A DNA stretch of 64,000 nucleotides from Polaromonas jejuensis NBRC 106434 (GTDB lineage: Bacteria > Pseudomonadota > Gammaproteobacteria > Burkholderiales > Burkholderiaceae_C), in contig NZ_BCYO01000003.1 in assembly GCF_001598235.1 (NCBI RefSeq), forward strand, positions 292,760-356,759, in the 5' to 3' direction. Numbering within the stretch: position 1 is the first letter of the stretch; every line of letters begins with the position of its first letter. Position numbers and translations under genes: made by a program. Shown in pieces: positions 21,817 to 29,565 of the stretch. Below the pieces are notes generated by a model. It was not told where the DNA came from. It worked only from the letters and a program-made list of their open reading frames with translations, and made no database searches.

Positions 21817-22977
21817 ATGGAAAAGCATTTGTGGTGTTTCGCGTTTTCAGCCATCGCGTTGGTCGCCTGCGGCAAGAAGGAGGAAACACCGGTGGCGGCC
21901 GTGACGCCGGCGCCTGCGGCCAGCGCCCCCGCGGCAGTTGCCAATACCGAGGAAAAGGTCCTCAACATCTATAACTGGCCGGACTACATCGCCAAGGACA
22001 TGGTGGCGAACTTCGAGAAGGAAACCGGCATCAAGGTCAACTACCAGACCTTCGAGAACAACGAAGCCCTGCACGCCAAGCTGGTGGCCGGCAACACCGG
22101 TTACGACATCGTGGTGCCCGGCGCCGTGTTTGCCAAGCCGCAGATTGACGGCGGCCTGCTGATGAAGCTGGATAAATCCAAAATCAGCCACTACGGCAAT
22201 CTGGATTCGGCCATCATGGCCAAGCTGGGCACCATTGACCCGGGCAATGCCTACCTGGTGCCCTGGGCCTGGAGCTTCACCACCGTGGGCATCAACAAGG
22301 CCAAGGTCACCAAGGCACTGGGGTCTACCCCCATGCCTGCAAACGCCTGGGAGCTGGTGTTCAACCCGGTCTATACCGCCAAGCTCAAATCCTGCGGCAT
22401 TGCCTACCTCGACTCGCCGACCGAGGTGATTCCGCCGGCCATGCACTATCTGGGCAAGAACGCCTACTCGAACGATGCGGCCGACCACAAGGCGGCTGGC
22501 GAGATGCTGGCCAAGGTGCGTCCGCACATCCGCATGTTCTCCAGCACCATGATCGACGACCTGGCCGGCGGCAAGGCCTGCGTGGCGCTGGGCTGGGCGG
22601 GCGACATCAACATCGCCCGCGGTCGCGCCATCGAGAACAAGAGTGGCAACGAGGTGCAGGCGCTGCTGCCCAGCACCGGCGGCCTGATTTTCTTTGACAC
22701 CCTGGCCATTCCCAAGGATGCCAAGCACCCCAACAATGCGCTGGCCTTTATTGACTACTACCTGCGCCCCGAGGTGTCGGCCTCGTTGACCAATGAGCTG
22801 GGCTACGCCACGGCGAACAAGGCCAGCCTGGCCAACGTCAAGCCTGAAATTGCCCAGGACAAGGCGGTCTTCCCCGACAGCGAGAATCTGCAAAAAATGG
22901 TTTCTCCGGCCAGCTTCAGCAACGAAGCCCGTGAATCCATGAGCAACGTTTTCACGACCTTCAAAAAAGGCAAGTAA
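21817..22977 (+). CDS. potF: Putrescine/polyamine ABC transporter substrate-binding lipoprotein
   Basis: 386 residues from ATG 21817. The leader ends in a lipobox (IALVAC, Cys19), so unlike E. coli PotF it is membrane-anchored, followed by an Ala/Pro-rich linker. The mature domain starts VLNIYNWPDYIAKDMVANFE and contains YDIVVPGAVFAKPQ and WAWSFTTVGINKAKV, typical of PotF/PotD. It binds polyamines in the periplasm and delivers them to PotGHI downstream. Separated from potG by an intrinsic terminator, which would let the receptor be made in excess. Confidence 0.93.
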   Translation: MEKHLWCFAFSAIALVACGKKEETPVAAVTPAPAASAPAAVANTEEKVLNIYNWPDYIAKDMVANFEKETGIKVNYQTFENNEALHAKLVAGNTGYDIVVPGAVFAKPQIDGGLLMKLDKSKISHYGNLDSAIMAKLGTIDPGNAYLVPWAWSFTTVGINKAKVTKALGSTPMPANAWELVFNPVYTAKLKSCGIAYLDSPTEVIPPAMHYLGKNAYSNDAADHKAAGEMLAKVRPHIRMFSSTMIDDLAGGKACVALGWAGDINIARGRAIENKSGNEVQALLPSTGGLIFFDTLAIPKDAKHPNNALAFIDYYLRPEVSASLTNELGYATANKASLANVKPEIAQDKAVFPDSENLQKMVSPASFSNEARESMSNVFTTFKKGK

Positions 22978-23016
22978 TACCCTTCCAGGTGAAGAGCTGA
23001 TCTCAGCTTGAACCGG

Positions 23017-23053
23017 GCTGCGCATGCAATTTCTTGCGTGCGCAGCTTTTTTT
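23017..23053 (+). terminator. Intra-operon terminator between potF and potG
   Basis: GCTGCGCATGCAA (23017-23029) pairs with TTGCGTGCGCAGC (23034-23046) around a TTTC loop, with one G-T wobble, and is followed by seven T. It is one of the strongest stem-plus-U signals in the window and lies 39 bases past potF. Confidence 0.8.
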
Positions 23054-23085
23054 CATTGTGGTTTTGACACCAGGACCTCTCCATC

Positions 23086-24189
23086 ATGAACGTGCCCCTG
23101 TCGTCTGGCGACGGCTATTTGAGAACCGAACAACTGGTCAAGCGATTTGACGATGTGACGGCGGTGGACAAGGTGTCTCTGTCCATCAACAAGGGTGAAA
23201 TCTTCGCCTTGCTGGGCAGCTCGGGGTGCGGCAAGTCGACCTTGCTGCGGATGCTGGCGGGTTTTGAAAAACCGACCTCGGGCGCGGTGATTCTGAACGG
23301 GGTGGACATTGCCTCCTTCCCGCCCTATGAGCGCCCCATCAACATGATGTTCCAGTCCTATGCGCTGTTCCCCCACCTCAACATCTGGGACAACATTGCG
23401 TTCGGGCTCAAGCGCGAAGGCCTGCCCAAGGCCCAGATTCAGGCCCGGGTGGATGAAATGCTCAACCTGGTCCAGTTGACAGCGCTGGCCAGGCGCAAGC
23501 CACACCAGCTCTCGGGCGGGCAGCAGCAGCGCGTGGCGCTGGCGCGCAGCCTGGCCAAAAAGCCGCAACTGCTGCTGCTCGATGAGCCTTTGGGGGCGCT
23601 GGACCGCAAGCTGCGCGAACGCACCCAGTTCGAGCTGGTCAACATCATCGAATCGGTGGGGGTGACCTGCGTGATGGTGACGCACGACCAGGAAGAGGCC
23701 ATGACCATGGCCTCGCGCATTGCCGTCATGAGCCACGGCCGGGTGCTGCAAGTGGGGACGCCCAAGGAGATTTACGAATACCCCAATGGCCGCTTTGTCG
23801 CGGACTTCATTGGCAACGTCAACCTGTTTGAGGGCAAGCTGAGCCTGGACCAGGCGGACCGCTGCGAGGTGAGCACGGACCATGGCGTCGTGAGCGTGGG
23901 GCATGGCATCAGTGGCACGGCCGGCATGGCCGTGGCCGTGGCGGTCCGGCCCGAGAAAATTCACATTGCCAAAACGCGTCCCGCGGTGCATCAGAACCTG
24001 TTCACCGGCAAGGTGTGCGAGATCGCCTATTTCGGCAGCTACAACACCTTTATCGTGGAGATGGCCGGCGGGCGCACCGTGAAGGTCACCGAAGCCAACA
24101 CCACGCGCCATGACGGCGCCGCCATCACCTGGGAGGACCCGGTGTTTTTCTGGTGGGATGACGCCGCCCCCGTCGTGCTCACGCAATAG
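23086..24189 (+). CDS. potG: Polyamine ABC transporter ATPase
   Basis: 367 residues. Walker A GSSGCGKST, Q-loop MMFQSYALFPHLN, signature LSGGQQQRVALARSL, Walker B LLLLDEPLGALD and the H-loop VTHDQEEA are all intact; a TOBE domain follows (about 285-360). It powers polyamine import with PotH and PotI. Next gene starts 9 bases after its stop. Confidence 0.95.
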   Translation: MNVPLSSGDGYLRTEQLVKRFDDVTAVDKVSLSINKGEIFALLGSSGCGKSTLLRMLAGFEKPTSGAVILNGVDIASFPPYERPINMMFQSYALFPHLNIWDNIAFGLKREGLPKAQIQARVDEMLNLVQLTALARRKPHQLSGGQQQRVALARSLAKKPQLLLLDEPLGALDRKLRERTQFELVNIIESVGVTCVMVTHDQEEAMTMASRIAVMSHGRVLQVGTPKEIYEYPNGRFVADFIGNVNLFEGKLSLDQADRCEVSTDHGVVSVGHGISGTAGMAVAVAVRPEKIHIAKTRPAVHQNLFTGKVCEIAYFGSYNTFIVEMAGGRTVKVTEANTTRHDGAAITWEDPVFFWWDDAAPVVLTQ

Positions 24190-24198
24190 GGCCGCGCC

Positions 24199-25140
24199 GT
24201 GAAGACCTTCTCCTGGTTCCCGTGGCCGCCGGGCCGGCGCTTCGTGATCGGCGTGCCTTACCTGTGGCTGATCGTTTTTTTCGTCCTGCCTTTTCTGATC
24301 CTGCTGCGCATCAGCGTCACAGACATGGGCGGTGGCGTGGATCCGTTTGCGCCGCTGATTGACTCCGCGTCGGGGGCCTGGCACCTGATCCTGAAATACG
24401 ACAACTACGGATCGATTTTCAGGAGTGCGGAAGAGGGCGTCGCGGCGCTGTGGGGCAATACCATTTACATGGAGGCCTATGAGACGTCCCTGAAGTACGC
24501 GTTTCTGACCACGCTGCTGTGTCTGGCGATTGGCTACCCGTTTGCCTATTTCATTGCGCGTGCCAAACCTTCCATTCGTCCGGCGCTGCTGATGCTGGTG
24601 ATGCTGCCGTTCTGGACTTCGTTTTTGCTGCGCGTGTACGCCTGGAAGGGGATTCTGGCCGACCAGGGCGTGCTCAACAACCTGCTGATGGCCCTGGGCA
24701 TCATCCACGAGCCTCTGACCATGCTTTACACGCAGGTGTCCATGCTGGTCGGCATGACCTATGTGTATTGCCCCTTCATGATCCTGCCGCTGTATGCCAA
24801 CCTGGTGAAGATGGATTTCCGCCTGCTGGAGGCCGCGCATGACCTCGGGGCCAGCCCCTGGAAGGCGTTCTGGCTGATCACGGTGCCGCTGAGCAAGTCC
24901 GGCATCATCGCCGGCGCCATGCTGGTGTTCATCCCCTGCGTGGGTGAGTTTGTCATTCCCTCGCTGCTGGGCGGCGCGGAAAACATCATGATTGGCCGGG
25001 TGGTCTGGGACGAAATGTTCAGCAGCAACAACTGGCCGCGTGCGGCGGCGCTGTCGGTGGTGATGATTCTGCTGATCCTGGTGCCGCTGGCCTTTTACTA
25101 CCGATCCCGCAGCGATCGCGGCATGTACCAGGAGTCCTGA
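24199..25140 (+). CDS. potH: Polyamine ABC transporter permease 1
   Basis: 313 residues, GTG start. About six membrane segments, with the EAA loop seen as EAAHDLGASPWKAFWLITVPLS (EAAHDLGASPWKAF). LWLIVFFVLPFLILLRIS is the first helix. It forms the membrane channel with PotI. One base separates its stop from the GTG of potI. Confidence 0.94.
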   Translation: MKTFSWFPWPPGRRFVIGVPYLWLIVFFVLPFLILLRISVTDMGGGVDPFAPLIDSASGAWHLILKYDNYGSIFRSAEEGVAALWGNTIYMEAYETSLKYAFLTTLLCLAIGYPFAYFIARAKPSIRPALLMLVMLPFWTSFLLRVYAWKGILADQGVLNNLLMALGIIHEPLTMLYTQVSMLVGMTYVYCPFMILPLYANLVKMDFRLLEAAHDLGASPWKAFWLITVPLSKSGIIAGAMLVFIPCVGEFVIPSLLGGAENIMIGRVVWDEMFSSNNWPRAAALSVVMILLILVPLAFYYRSRSDRGMYQES

Positions 25141-25141
25141 G

Positions 25142-26020
25142 GTGAAAAATCTGCTGCGCTTTGCCGAAAGGAATGTGGGCCGCCTCTGGCTGGGGCTGGT
25201 TTATCTGTTTCTCTATATCCCGCTGTTCTTCCTCATCGTTTTTTCCTTCAACAGCACCCGGCAGGACGGCGTGTTCACCGGCTTTTCGCTGCGCTGGTAC
25301 CAGGCCCTGTTGAGCGACTCCCGGTTGGTGGACGGTTTTTTTCTGTCGCTGCGGGTGGCCTTGATCACCGGCACGCTGTCGGTGGTCCTGGGCTGCTTCG
25401 CCGCCTTTGTGCTGGTGCGCTACCGGCGCTTTAGCGGACGGACGCTGTTTTACGGCCTCGTGAACGCGCCGCTGGTGATGCCCGAGGTGATTATTGGGCT
25501 CTCCCTGCTGCTGCTGATGGTGGCCGTGCAGCGCGCCGTGGGCTGGCCCGACCGTGGCTTCATCACCATCGTGATGGGCCACACGCTGCTGGGCATGGCC
25601 TATGCCACGGTGGTGATCCAGTCGCGCCTGAGCGAGATGGATCGCGCCATCGAAGAGGCCGCCATGGACCTGGGCTGCCGACCCATGCAGGTGTTCTTTC
25701 TGGTGACCCTGCCCAATATCACGCCGTCCCTGGTGTCGGCCTGGTTGCTGGCCTTTACCCTGTCGTTCGATGACGTGGTGATCTCGGAGTTTCTGTCCGG
25801 GCCGGGCGTGACCACCTTGCCGCAGGTGATCTTCAGCTATGCCCGCCGCGGCGTGAACCCGTCCATCTATGCCGCAGCGACGATTCTGATCACGGTGGTG
25901 TCGCTGGGCATCATCAGCTACAGCATTTACATGCTGCGCCGGCAGAAACGGCTGGTCCGTGAGATCAGTGCGGCAATACAGCCGGAACCGACGCTTTCCG
26001 GCCCCGCTGGGGCAGGGTAG
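25142..26020 (+). CDS. potI: Polyamine ABC transporter permease 2
   Basis: 292 residues, GTG start. Six membrane segments and an EAA loop (EEAAMDLGCRPMQVFFLVTL). Typical PotI strings are LFLIVFSFNSTRQ and FTLSFDDVVISEF. Its last 56 bases overlap the 3' end of the convergent EamA gene, so the C-terminal tail may be a recent extension of one of the two. Confidence 0.94.
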   Translation: MKNLLRFAERNVGRLWLGLVYLFLYIPLFFLIVFSFNSTRQDGVFTGFSLRWYQALLSDSRLVDGFFLSLRVALITGTLSVVLGCFAAFVLVRYRRFSGRTLFYGLVNAPLVMPEVIIGLSLLLLMVAVQRAVGWPDRGFITIVMGHTLLGMAYATVVIQSRLSEMDRAIEEAAMDLGCRPMQVFFLVTLPNITPSLVSAWLLAFTLSFDDVVISEFLSGPGVTTLPQVIFSYARRGVNPSIYAAATILITVVSLGIISYSIYMLRRQKRLVREISAAIQPEPTLSGPAGAG

Positions 26021-26912
26021 CCAGCACCACGCCGACGAGTGCAATGGCAAAGGCGCCTATCTGCGTGCCGTTCAGGGTTTCGCCCAGCACCAGCACGCCC
26101 ACCGCTGCGGCGCTCACGGGCAGCATCACGGTGAACACCCCGGCCTGGTTGGCCGGGATGGTTTTCAGGCCGGTCATCCACAGCCAGACGGTCCACACGC
26201 TGGCGGCCAGCGCATAAAACAGCAGTAGCAGCCAGGCCGAGGGTGCCACGCGGGCAAAGTCAAAGCCCCAGGCCATCCACAGGCCCAGCGGCGTGACCAG
26301 GGCAAAGCCCCAGAGATTGATGAGCGCGGTGATGCGCTTGGGGCTGAGCGCGCCCGTGAGTTTTTTCCCGATCACGGCATAAGCCGCTTCGCACAGCACG
26401 GCACCCACCAGCAGCAGATTGCCCAGCCACGCGGTTTTTGATGCCAAATCGGCCCCCGGCCCAGTAGCTGCCGGCGCAGGCAGCTCATTTTTTGATAGCG
26501 AAACCAGGCCGATGCCGATGACCGCGCAGGCGACCGCCGCCCAGACCCGCAGGCCTATGCGTTCGCGCAGAAACAGCCAGCTCATCAGCGCCACCGCCGC
26601 TGGAATGGCGGCCATGATGACGCCGGCAGCCACCGCGCTGGTCATGCTCACGCCAAACAGCATGCAGATCGAAAACAGGAAATTGCCCAGAAACGATTCC
26701 AGGAACAGCAGTTTTCGGGTCTGCCCGCTGAGGGGCATTTCCATGGACGGTTTTTTTAGCCAGTGCAGCATGGCCAGCCCACCCAGGCCAAAGCGCAGCC
26801 AGGCGAGCAGAAAAACGGGCAGGGCGGCGACCAGGGGTTTGGACAGCGCCACATAGCTGCCGACCAGAGACATGCTGAGCGCGAGGCAGGCGTAGGCCAT
26901 GAAGCGGTTCAT
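25965..26912 (-). CDS. EamA/DMT-family inner-membrane permease
   Basis: 315 residues from ATG 26912. Ten hydrophobic segments in two EamA repeats of five (first ends near AVIGIGLVSLS, second near LVLGETLNGTQIGAFAI). This family exports or imports metabolites such as amino acids; the substrate is unknown. The loop between the repeats (KNELPAPAATGPGADLASK) is encoded by a small-repeat copy. Converges on and overlaps potI. Confidence 0.9.
   Translation of the reverse strand: MNRFMAYACLALSMSLVGSYVALSKPLVAALPVFLLAWLRFGLGGLAMLHWLKKPSMEMPLSGQTRKLLFLESFLGNFLFSICMLFGVSMTSAVAAGVIMAAIPAAVALMSWLFLRERIGLRVWAAVACAVIGIGLVSLSKNELPAPAATGPGADLASKTAWLGNLLLVGAVLCEAAYAVIGKKLTGALSPKRITALINLWGFALVTPLGLWMAWGFDFARVAPSAWLLLLFYALAASVWTVWLWMTGLKTIPANQAGVFTVMLPVSAAAVGVLVLGETLNGTQIGAFAIALVGVVLATLPQRGRKASVPAVLPH
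26449..26507 (-). repeat. Small repeat family, in-frame copy I inside the EamA gene
   Basis: Minus-strand reading: TTCGCTATCAAAAAATGAGC, TGCCTGCGCC, TACTGGGCCGGGGGCCGATTT. The order matches intergenic copies. It encodes exactly the hydrophilic loop joining the two five-helix halves, where an insert is least harmful. Confidence 0.65.
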
Positions 26913-27029
26913 TAAACTGGGGACTCCTGTTGCACCGGCCTTGCGGCCGGTCGGTTGACATGGCCGGCTTGACAGCCTGGCGCAGGCTGAAATCATGCCC
27001 TAATTTCAATCCTGGATGGAGCCCTGACA

Positions 27030-27503
27030 TTGAAACCAGAAACCACGCCGCCGCTTCGCCATGTCTTCGTCTACGGCACCCTGCGCAGAGGGGAGGAGCG
27101 GGACATCAACCGCCTGCTGCCTGCGCCGCGCTGGGTCGGGCGTGCCAGCGTGGCCGGCGTCATGCATGACCTGGGCGCCTACCCTGGCCTGGTGCTGGGC
27201 GGGCCAGGGCGGGTGCTTGGTGAGGTGTATGAAATCAGCGCTGAACTCGAACAGCGTCTTGACGAGATCGAGGAAGTGTGGCCCCAGCCGAGCGGCGAAT
27301 ATGCCAAGCGCGAGGCGGCTGTGCAGCTTGATCGCAGCGCGTTTGTGCGCAGCGCTCAGCCGGGCCGGCCAGGCAGCGAAGCGGCCGGGGCGCCCGAGGT
27401 GCTGGTCTGCCTTCTTTATGAGCTTGCGCCCGCGCGGACTGTGGGCAAACCGGTCATTGCCAGCGGCGACTGGGTGCGGTACCGGGCTGGCCGCGCGGGT
27501 TGA
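27030..27503 (+). CDS. Gamma-glutamylcyclotransferase-like (AIG2/GGCT) protein
   Basis: 157 residues. The frame has no early ATG; TTG 27030 with GGATGGAG 7-14 bases upstream is the best start. The GGCT fold is shown by FVYGTLRRGEERD (the YGxL substrate loop), VLGEVYEI and LDEIEE with a following EYAKRE acidic position. Related enzymes cyclise gamma-glutamyl groups to 5-oxoproline; the actual substrate is unknown. An Ala/Gly-rich insert lies near residues 110-125. Confidence 0.82.
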   Translation: MKPETTPPLRHVFVYGTLRRGEERDINRLLPAPRWVGRASVAGVMHDLGAYPGLVLGGPGRVLGEVYEISAELEQRLDEIEEVWPQPSGEYAKREAAVQLDRSAFVRSAQPGRPGSEAAGAPEVLVCLLYELAPARTVGKPVIASGDWVRYRAGRAG

Positions 27504-27844
27504 ACCTGCGCGAGCACACCCTGGCCTGGTGAGCTACGGGTCTATTCTGAAACCAACGCCCTGTTGAAGCCTGTGAGCTTCCATGGCCCGCCATGCGCAT
27601 TCTTTTAAATTTCACAATCCAATAAATATATTTTTCAATATGAAATATTGAATTGCTGCAGTGCGCAAAAATTTCTCAATACGAGAGACTTAATTTTGCA
27701 TCGCGATAAATATATGAAAGATCGTTGATTTTGTTCAAGTTAATTTTTATCTTATATAAGACATAAGAGCTTAACAAGGTCTTGTAGAAGACTTAAAGTT
27801 AGCCCATCAACTTCACCTTTTCTTTTCAACCTACGGAGTGCACC
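27504..27844 (+). promoter_or_regulatory. A+T-rich aceA control region with two palindromes
   Basis: This 340-base gap is much richer in A+T than its surroundings. It holds TTCAATAT-GAA-ATATTGAA (about 27633-27651) and the perfect 12-mer TCTTATATAAGA (27750-27761). A plausible promoter is TTGTTC (27731-27736), a 17-base spacer and ATATAA (27754-27759), so the 12-mer overlaps the -10 box as a repressor site would. The regulator is not in the window. Confidence 0.55.
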
Positions 27845-29164
27845 ATGCCACAAACCCTCGCCGAACAATTGAGCCGCGACCAGCAAATCTCTGCCCTTGA
27901 GAAGGACTGGGCCACCAACCCACGCTGGAAAGGCATCAAGCGCGGTTACAGCGCCGCCGACGTGGTGCGTCTGCGCGGTTCCTTCCCTATCGAGTACACG
28001 CTGGCGCGCCGCGGTGCGGAAAAGCTCTGGGGTCTGGTCAACAACGAGCCCTACGTCAACTGCCTGGGTGCACTGACAGGCGGCCAGGCCATGCAGCAGG
28101 TCAAGGCCGGCGTCAAGGCGATCTACCTGTCGGGCTGGCAAGTCGCCGCCGACAACAACAGCTACGCCTCCATGTACCCGGACCAGTCGCTGTACCCGGT
28201 GGATTCGGTGCCTACCGTGGTGGAGCGCATCAACAACACCTTCCGCCGTGCCGACGAAATCCAGCACTCCAAGGGCATTGACGCCGGCGACAAGGGCTAT
28301 ATCGACAACTTCGCGCCCATCGTGGCCGATGCGGAAGCCGGTTTCGGCGGCGTGCTGAATGCGTTCGAACTGATGAAGGCCATGATCAAGGCCGGCGCTG
28401 CCGGCGTGCACTGGGAAGACCAGCTGGCTTCCGTCAAGAAATGCGGCCACATGGGCGGCAAGGTGCTGGTGCCGACCGCCGAAGCCTGCCAGAAGCTGAT
28501 CGCTGCGCGCATGGCGGCCGACGTCTGCGGCGTGCCCACCCTGGTGATTGCCCGCACCGACGCCGAGGCGGCCGATTTGCTGACCAGCGACTACGACGCC
28601 AACGACAAGCCCTTCATCACGGGCGAGCGGACGTCCGAAGGTTTCTACAAAACCAAAAAAGGTCTGGACCAAGCCATCTCGCGCGCCATCGCCTATGCCC
28701 ACTATGCCGATCTGGTGTGGTGCGAAACCGGCACGCCCGACCTGGCCTTCGCCAGGAAATTTGCCGACGCCGTGCACAAGGTGCATCCCGGCAAGATGCT
28801 GGCCTACAACTGCTCGCCATCCTTCAACTGGAAGAAAAACCTGGACGACGCGACCATCGCCAAGTTCCAGCGCGAACTCGGCGCCATGGGCTACAAGTAC
28901 CAGTTCATCACGCTGGCCGGCATCCACTCCATGTGGTACAACATGTTCGACTTGGCCCAGGACTACGTCAAGCGCGGCATGTCGGCCTATGTCGAGAAGG
29001 TGCAGGAGCCCGAATTCGCGGCACGCGACCGCGGCTACACCTTTGTGTCGCACCAGCAGGAAGTCGGCACCGGCTACTTCGACGAGGTCACCACCGTGAT
29101 CCAGGGCGGCAAGTCCAGCGTGACCGCGCTGACCGGCTCGACCGAAGAAGAGCAGTTCCACTGA
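27845..29164 (+). CDS. aceA: Isocitrate lyase
   Basis: 439 residues. Splits isocitrate to succinate and glyoxylate, first step of the glyoxylate shunt. The active-site signature [14 protein letters not shown] is intact, as are [33 protein letters not shown] and [13 protein letters not shown] ribosome site CGGAG lies 6 bases before the ATG. The gene is alone, followed by a strong terminator; malate synthase is not in this window. Regulation is probably through the palindromes upstream. Confidence 0.98.
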   Translation: MPQTLAEQLSRDQQISALEKDWATNPRWKGIKRGYSAADVVRLRGSFPIEYTLARRGAEKLWGLVNNEPYVNCLGALTGGQAMQQVKAGVKAIYLSGWQVAADNNSYASMYPDQSLYPVDSVPTVVERINNTFRRADEIQHSKGIDAGDKGYIDNFAPIVADAEAGFGGVLNAFELMKAMIKAGAAGVHWEDQLASVKKCGHMGGKVLVPTAEACQKLIAARMAADVCGVPTLVIARTDAEAADLLTSDYDANDKPFITGERTSEGFYKTKKGLDQAISRAIAYAHYADLVWCETGTPDLAFARKFADAVHKVHPGKMLAYNCSPSFNWKKNLDDATIAKFQRELGAMGYKYQFITLAGIHSMWYNMFDLAQDYVKRGMSAYVEKVQEPEFAARDRGYTFVSHQQEVGTGYFDEVTTVIQGGKSSVTALTGSTEEEQFH

Positions 29165-29218
29165 TCTGAACCTGCAGGTTTGATACCCAGACGCTGGCGT
29201 CCGAAAGGGCTCGGCTTT

Positions 29219-29258
29219 CAGCCCGGACAGGCTTTTGCAGGCCTGTTCGGGCTTTTTT
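29219..29258 (+). terminator. Intrinsic terminator after aceA
   Basis: AGCCCGGACAGGC (29220-29232) pairs with GCCTGTTCGGGCT (29241-29253) around TTTTGCAG, with one mismatch/wobble, followed by TTTTTT. Confidence 0.85.
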
Positions 29259-29335
29259 GCGCGCGCGCTTTTCCTGCCGGATCAGCCGGCATGCGGCCTA
29301 TCAATCCGCCGCGCCACGGCCCGCCCGACCTGCCG

Positions 29336-29341
29336 TAAAAT
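29336..29341 (+). promoter_or_regulatory. Probable -10 box of the thrS leader transcript
   Basis: TAAAAT at 29336-29341 lies about 50 bases before the leader peptide. No good -35 box is visible in the GC-rich sequence ahead of it, so the promoter call rests on the -10 alone. Confidence 0.35.
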
Positions 29342-29389
29342 AGCCGGATGCAATCAATCAAACTGGAAACAGGAAGGATCGTTCGGGTT

Positions 29390-29443
29390 ATGACACCGCG
29401 AACTACGACCTCGTCCTCTTTTTGGAGTCACACTGGGCGCTAG
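29390..29443 (+). CDS. Candidate Thr-rich leader peptide of thrS
   Basis: ATG 29390 to TAG 29443 encodes MTPRTTTSSSFWSHTGR: 5 of 17 codons are Thr (ACA, ACT, ACG, ACC, ACT), three of them consecutive. AGGAAGG lies 12 bases before the ATG. It is followed 64 bases later by an intrinsic terminator and then by thrS, the arrangement of ribosome-mediated attenuation. E. coli thrS is instead controlled by translational feedback, so this would be a different mechanism. Peptide and terminator are seen directly; regulation is inference. Confidence 0.55.
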   Translation: MTPRTTTSSSFWSHTGR

Positions 29444-29460
29444 TCCGCATGCCCTGGTGA

Positions 29461-29488
29461 TTGATAGCTACAAATCTCATAGCTTGAA
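29461..29488 (+). repeat. Partial small-repeat copy E in the thrS leader
   Basis: TTGATAGCTACAAATCTCAT followed by AGCTTGAA keeps the head of the family but lacks the GCGCCC and GGGCTG parts. GCTA/TAGC here can form a small hairpin between the leader peptide and terminator. Confidence 0.4.
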
Positions 29489-29506
29489 TCCATAGATCCT
29501 CTCATC

Positions 29507-29533
29507 AAAGCGCGGCAGGTTCCGCGCTTTTTT
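29507..29533 (+). terminator. Attenuator-type terminator upstream of thrS
   Basis: AAAGCGCGG (29507-29515) pairs perfectly with CCGCGCTTT (29522-29530) around CAGGTT, with T at 28-33 forming the U-tract. It ends 33 bases before the thrS start codon and points toward thrS, so it must be bypassed for thrS expression unless another promoter lies in the gap. Confidence 0.75.
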
Positions 29534-29565
29534 GTTGTAAAGCCTGTTCAATAAAAGTCGTTCCC

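Noticed and set aside
23053..24840. 595-codon open frame antisense to potG and potH
   Set aside because: Both plus-strand genes are complete ABC components; the antisense product is His/Gln/Arg-rich shadow sequence.
27752..29161. 469-codon open frame antisense to aceA
   Set aside because: The plus strand encodes a complete isocitrate lyase with all motifs; the antisense frame is low-complexity and arises from GC-rich third positions.
29390..29533. T-box riboswitch for thrS (ACCGCG at 29395-29400)
   Set aside because: The T-box core should sit just before the terminator and be part of an antiterminator; here it is 110 bases upstream inside the leader ORF, and T-boxes are not expected in beta-proteobacteria.
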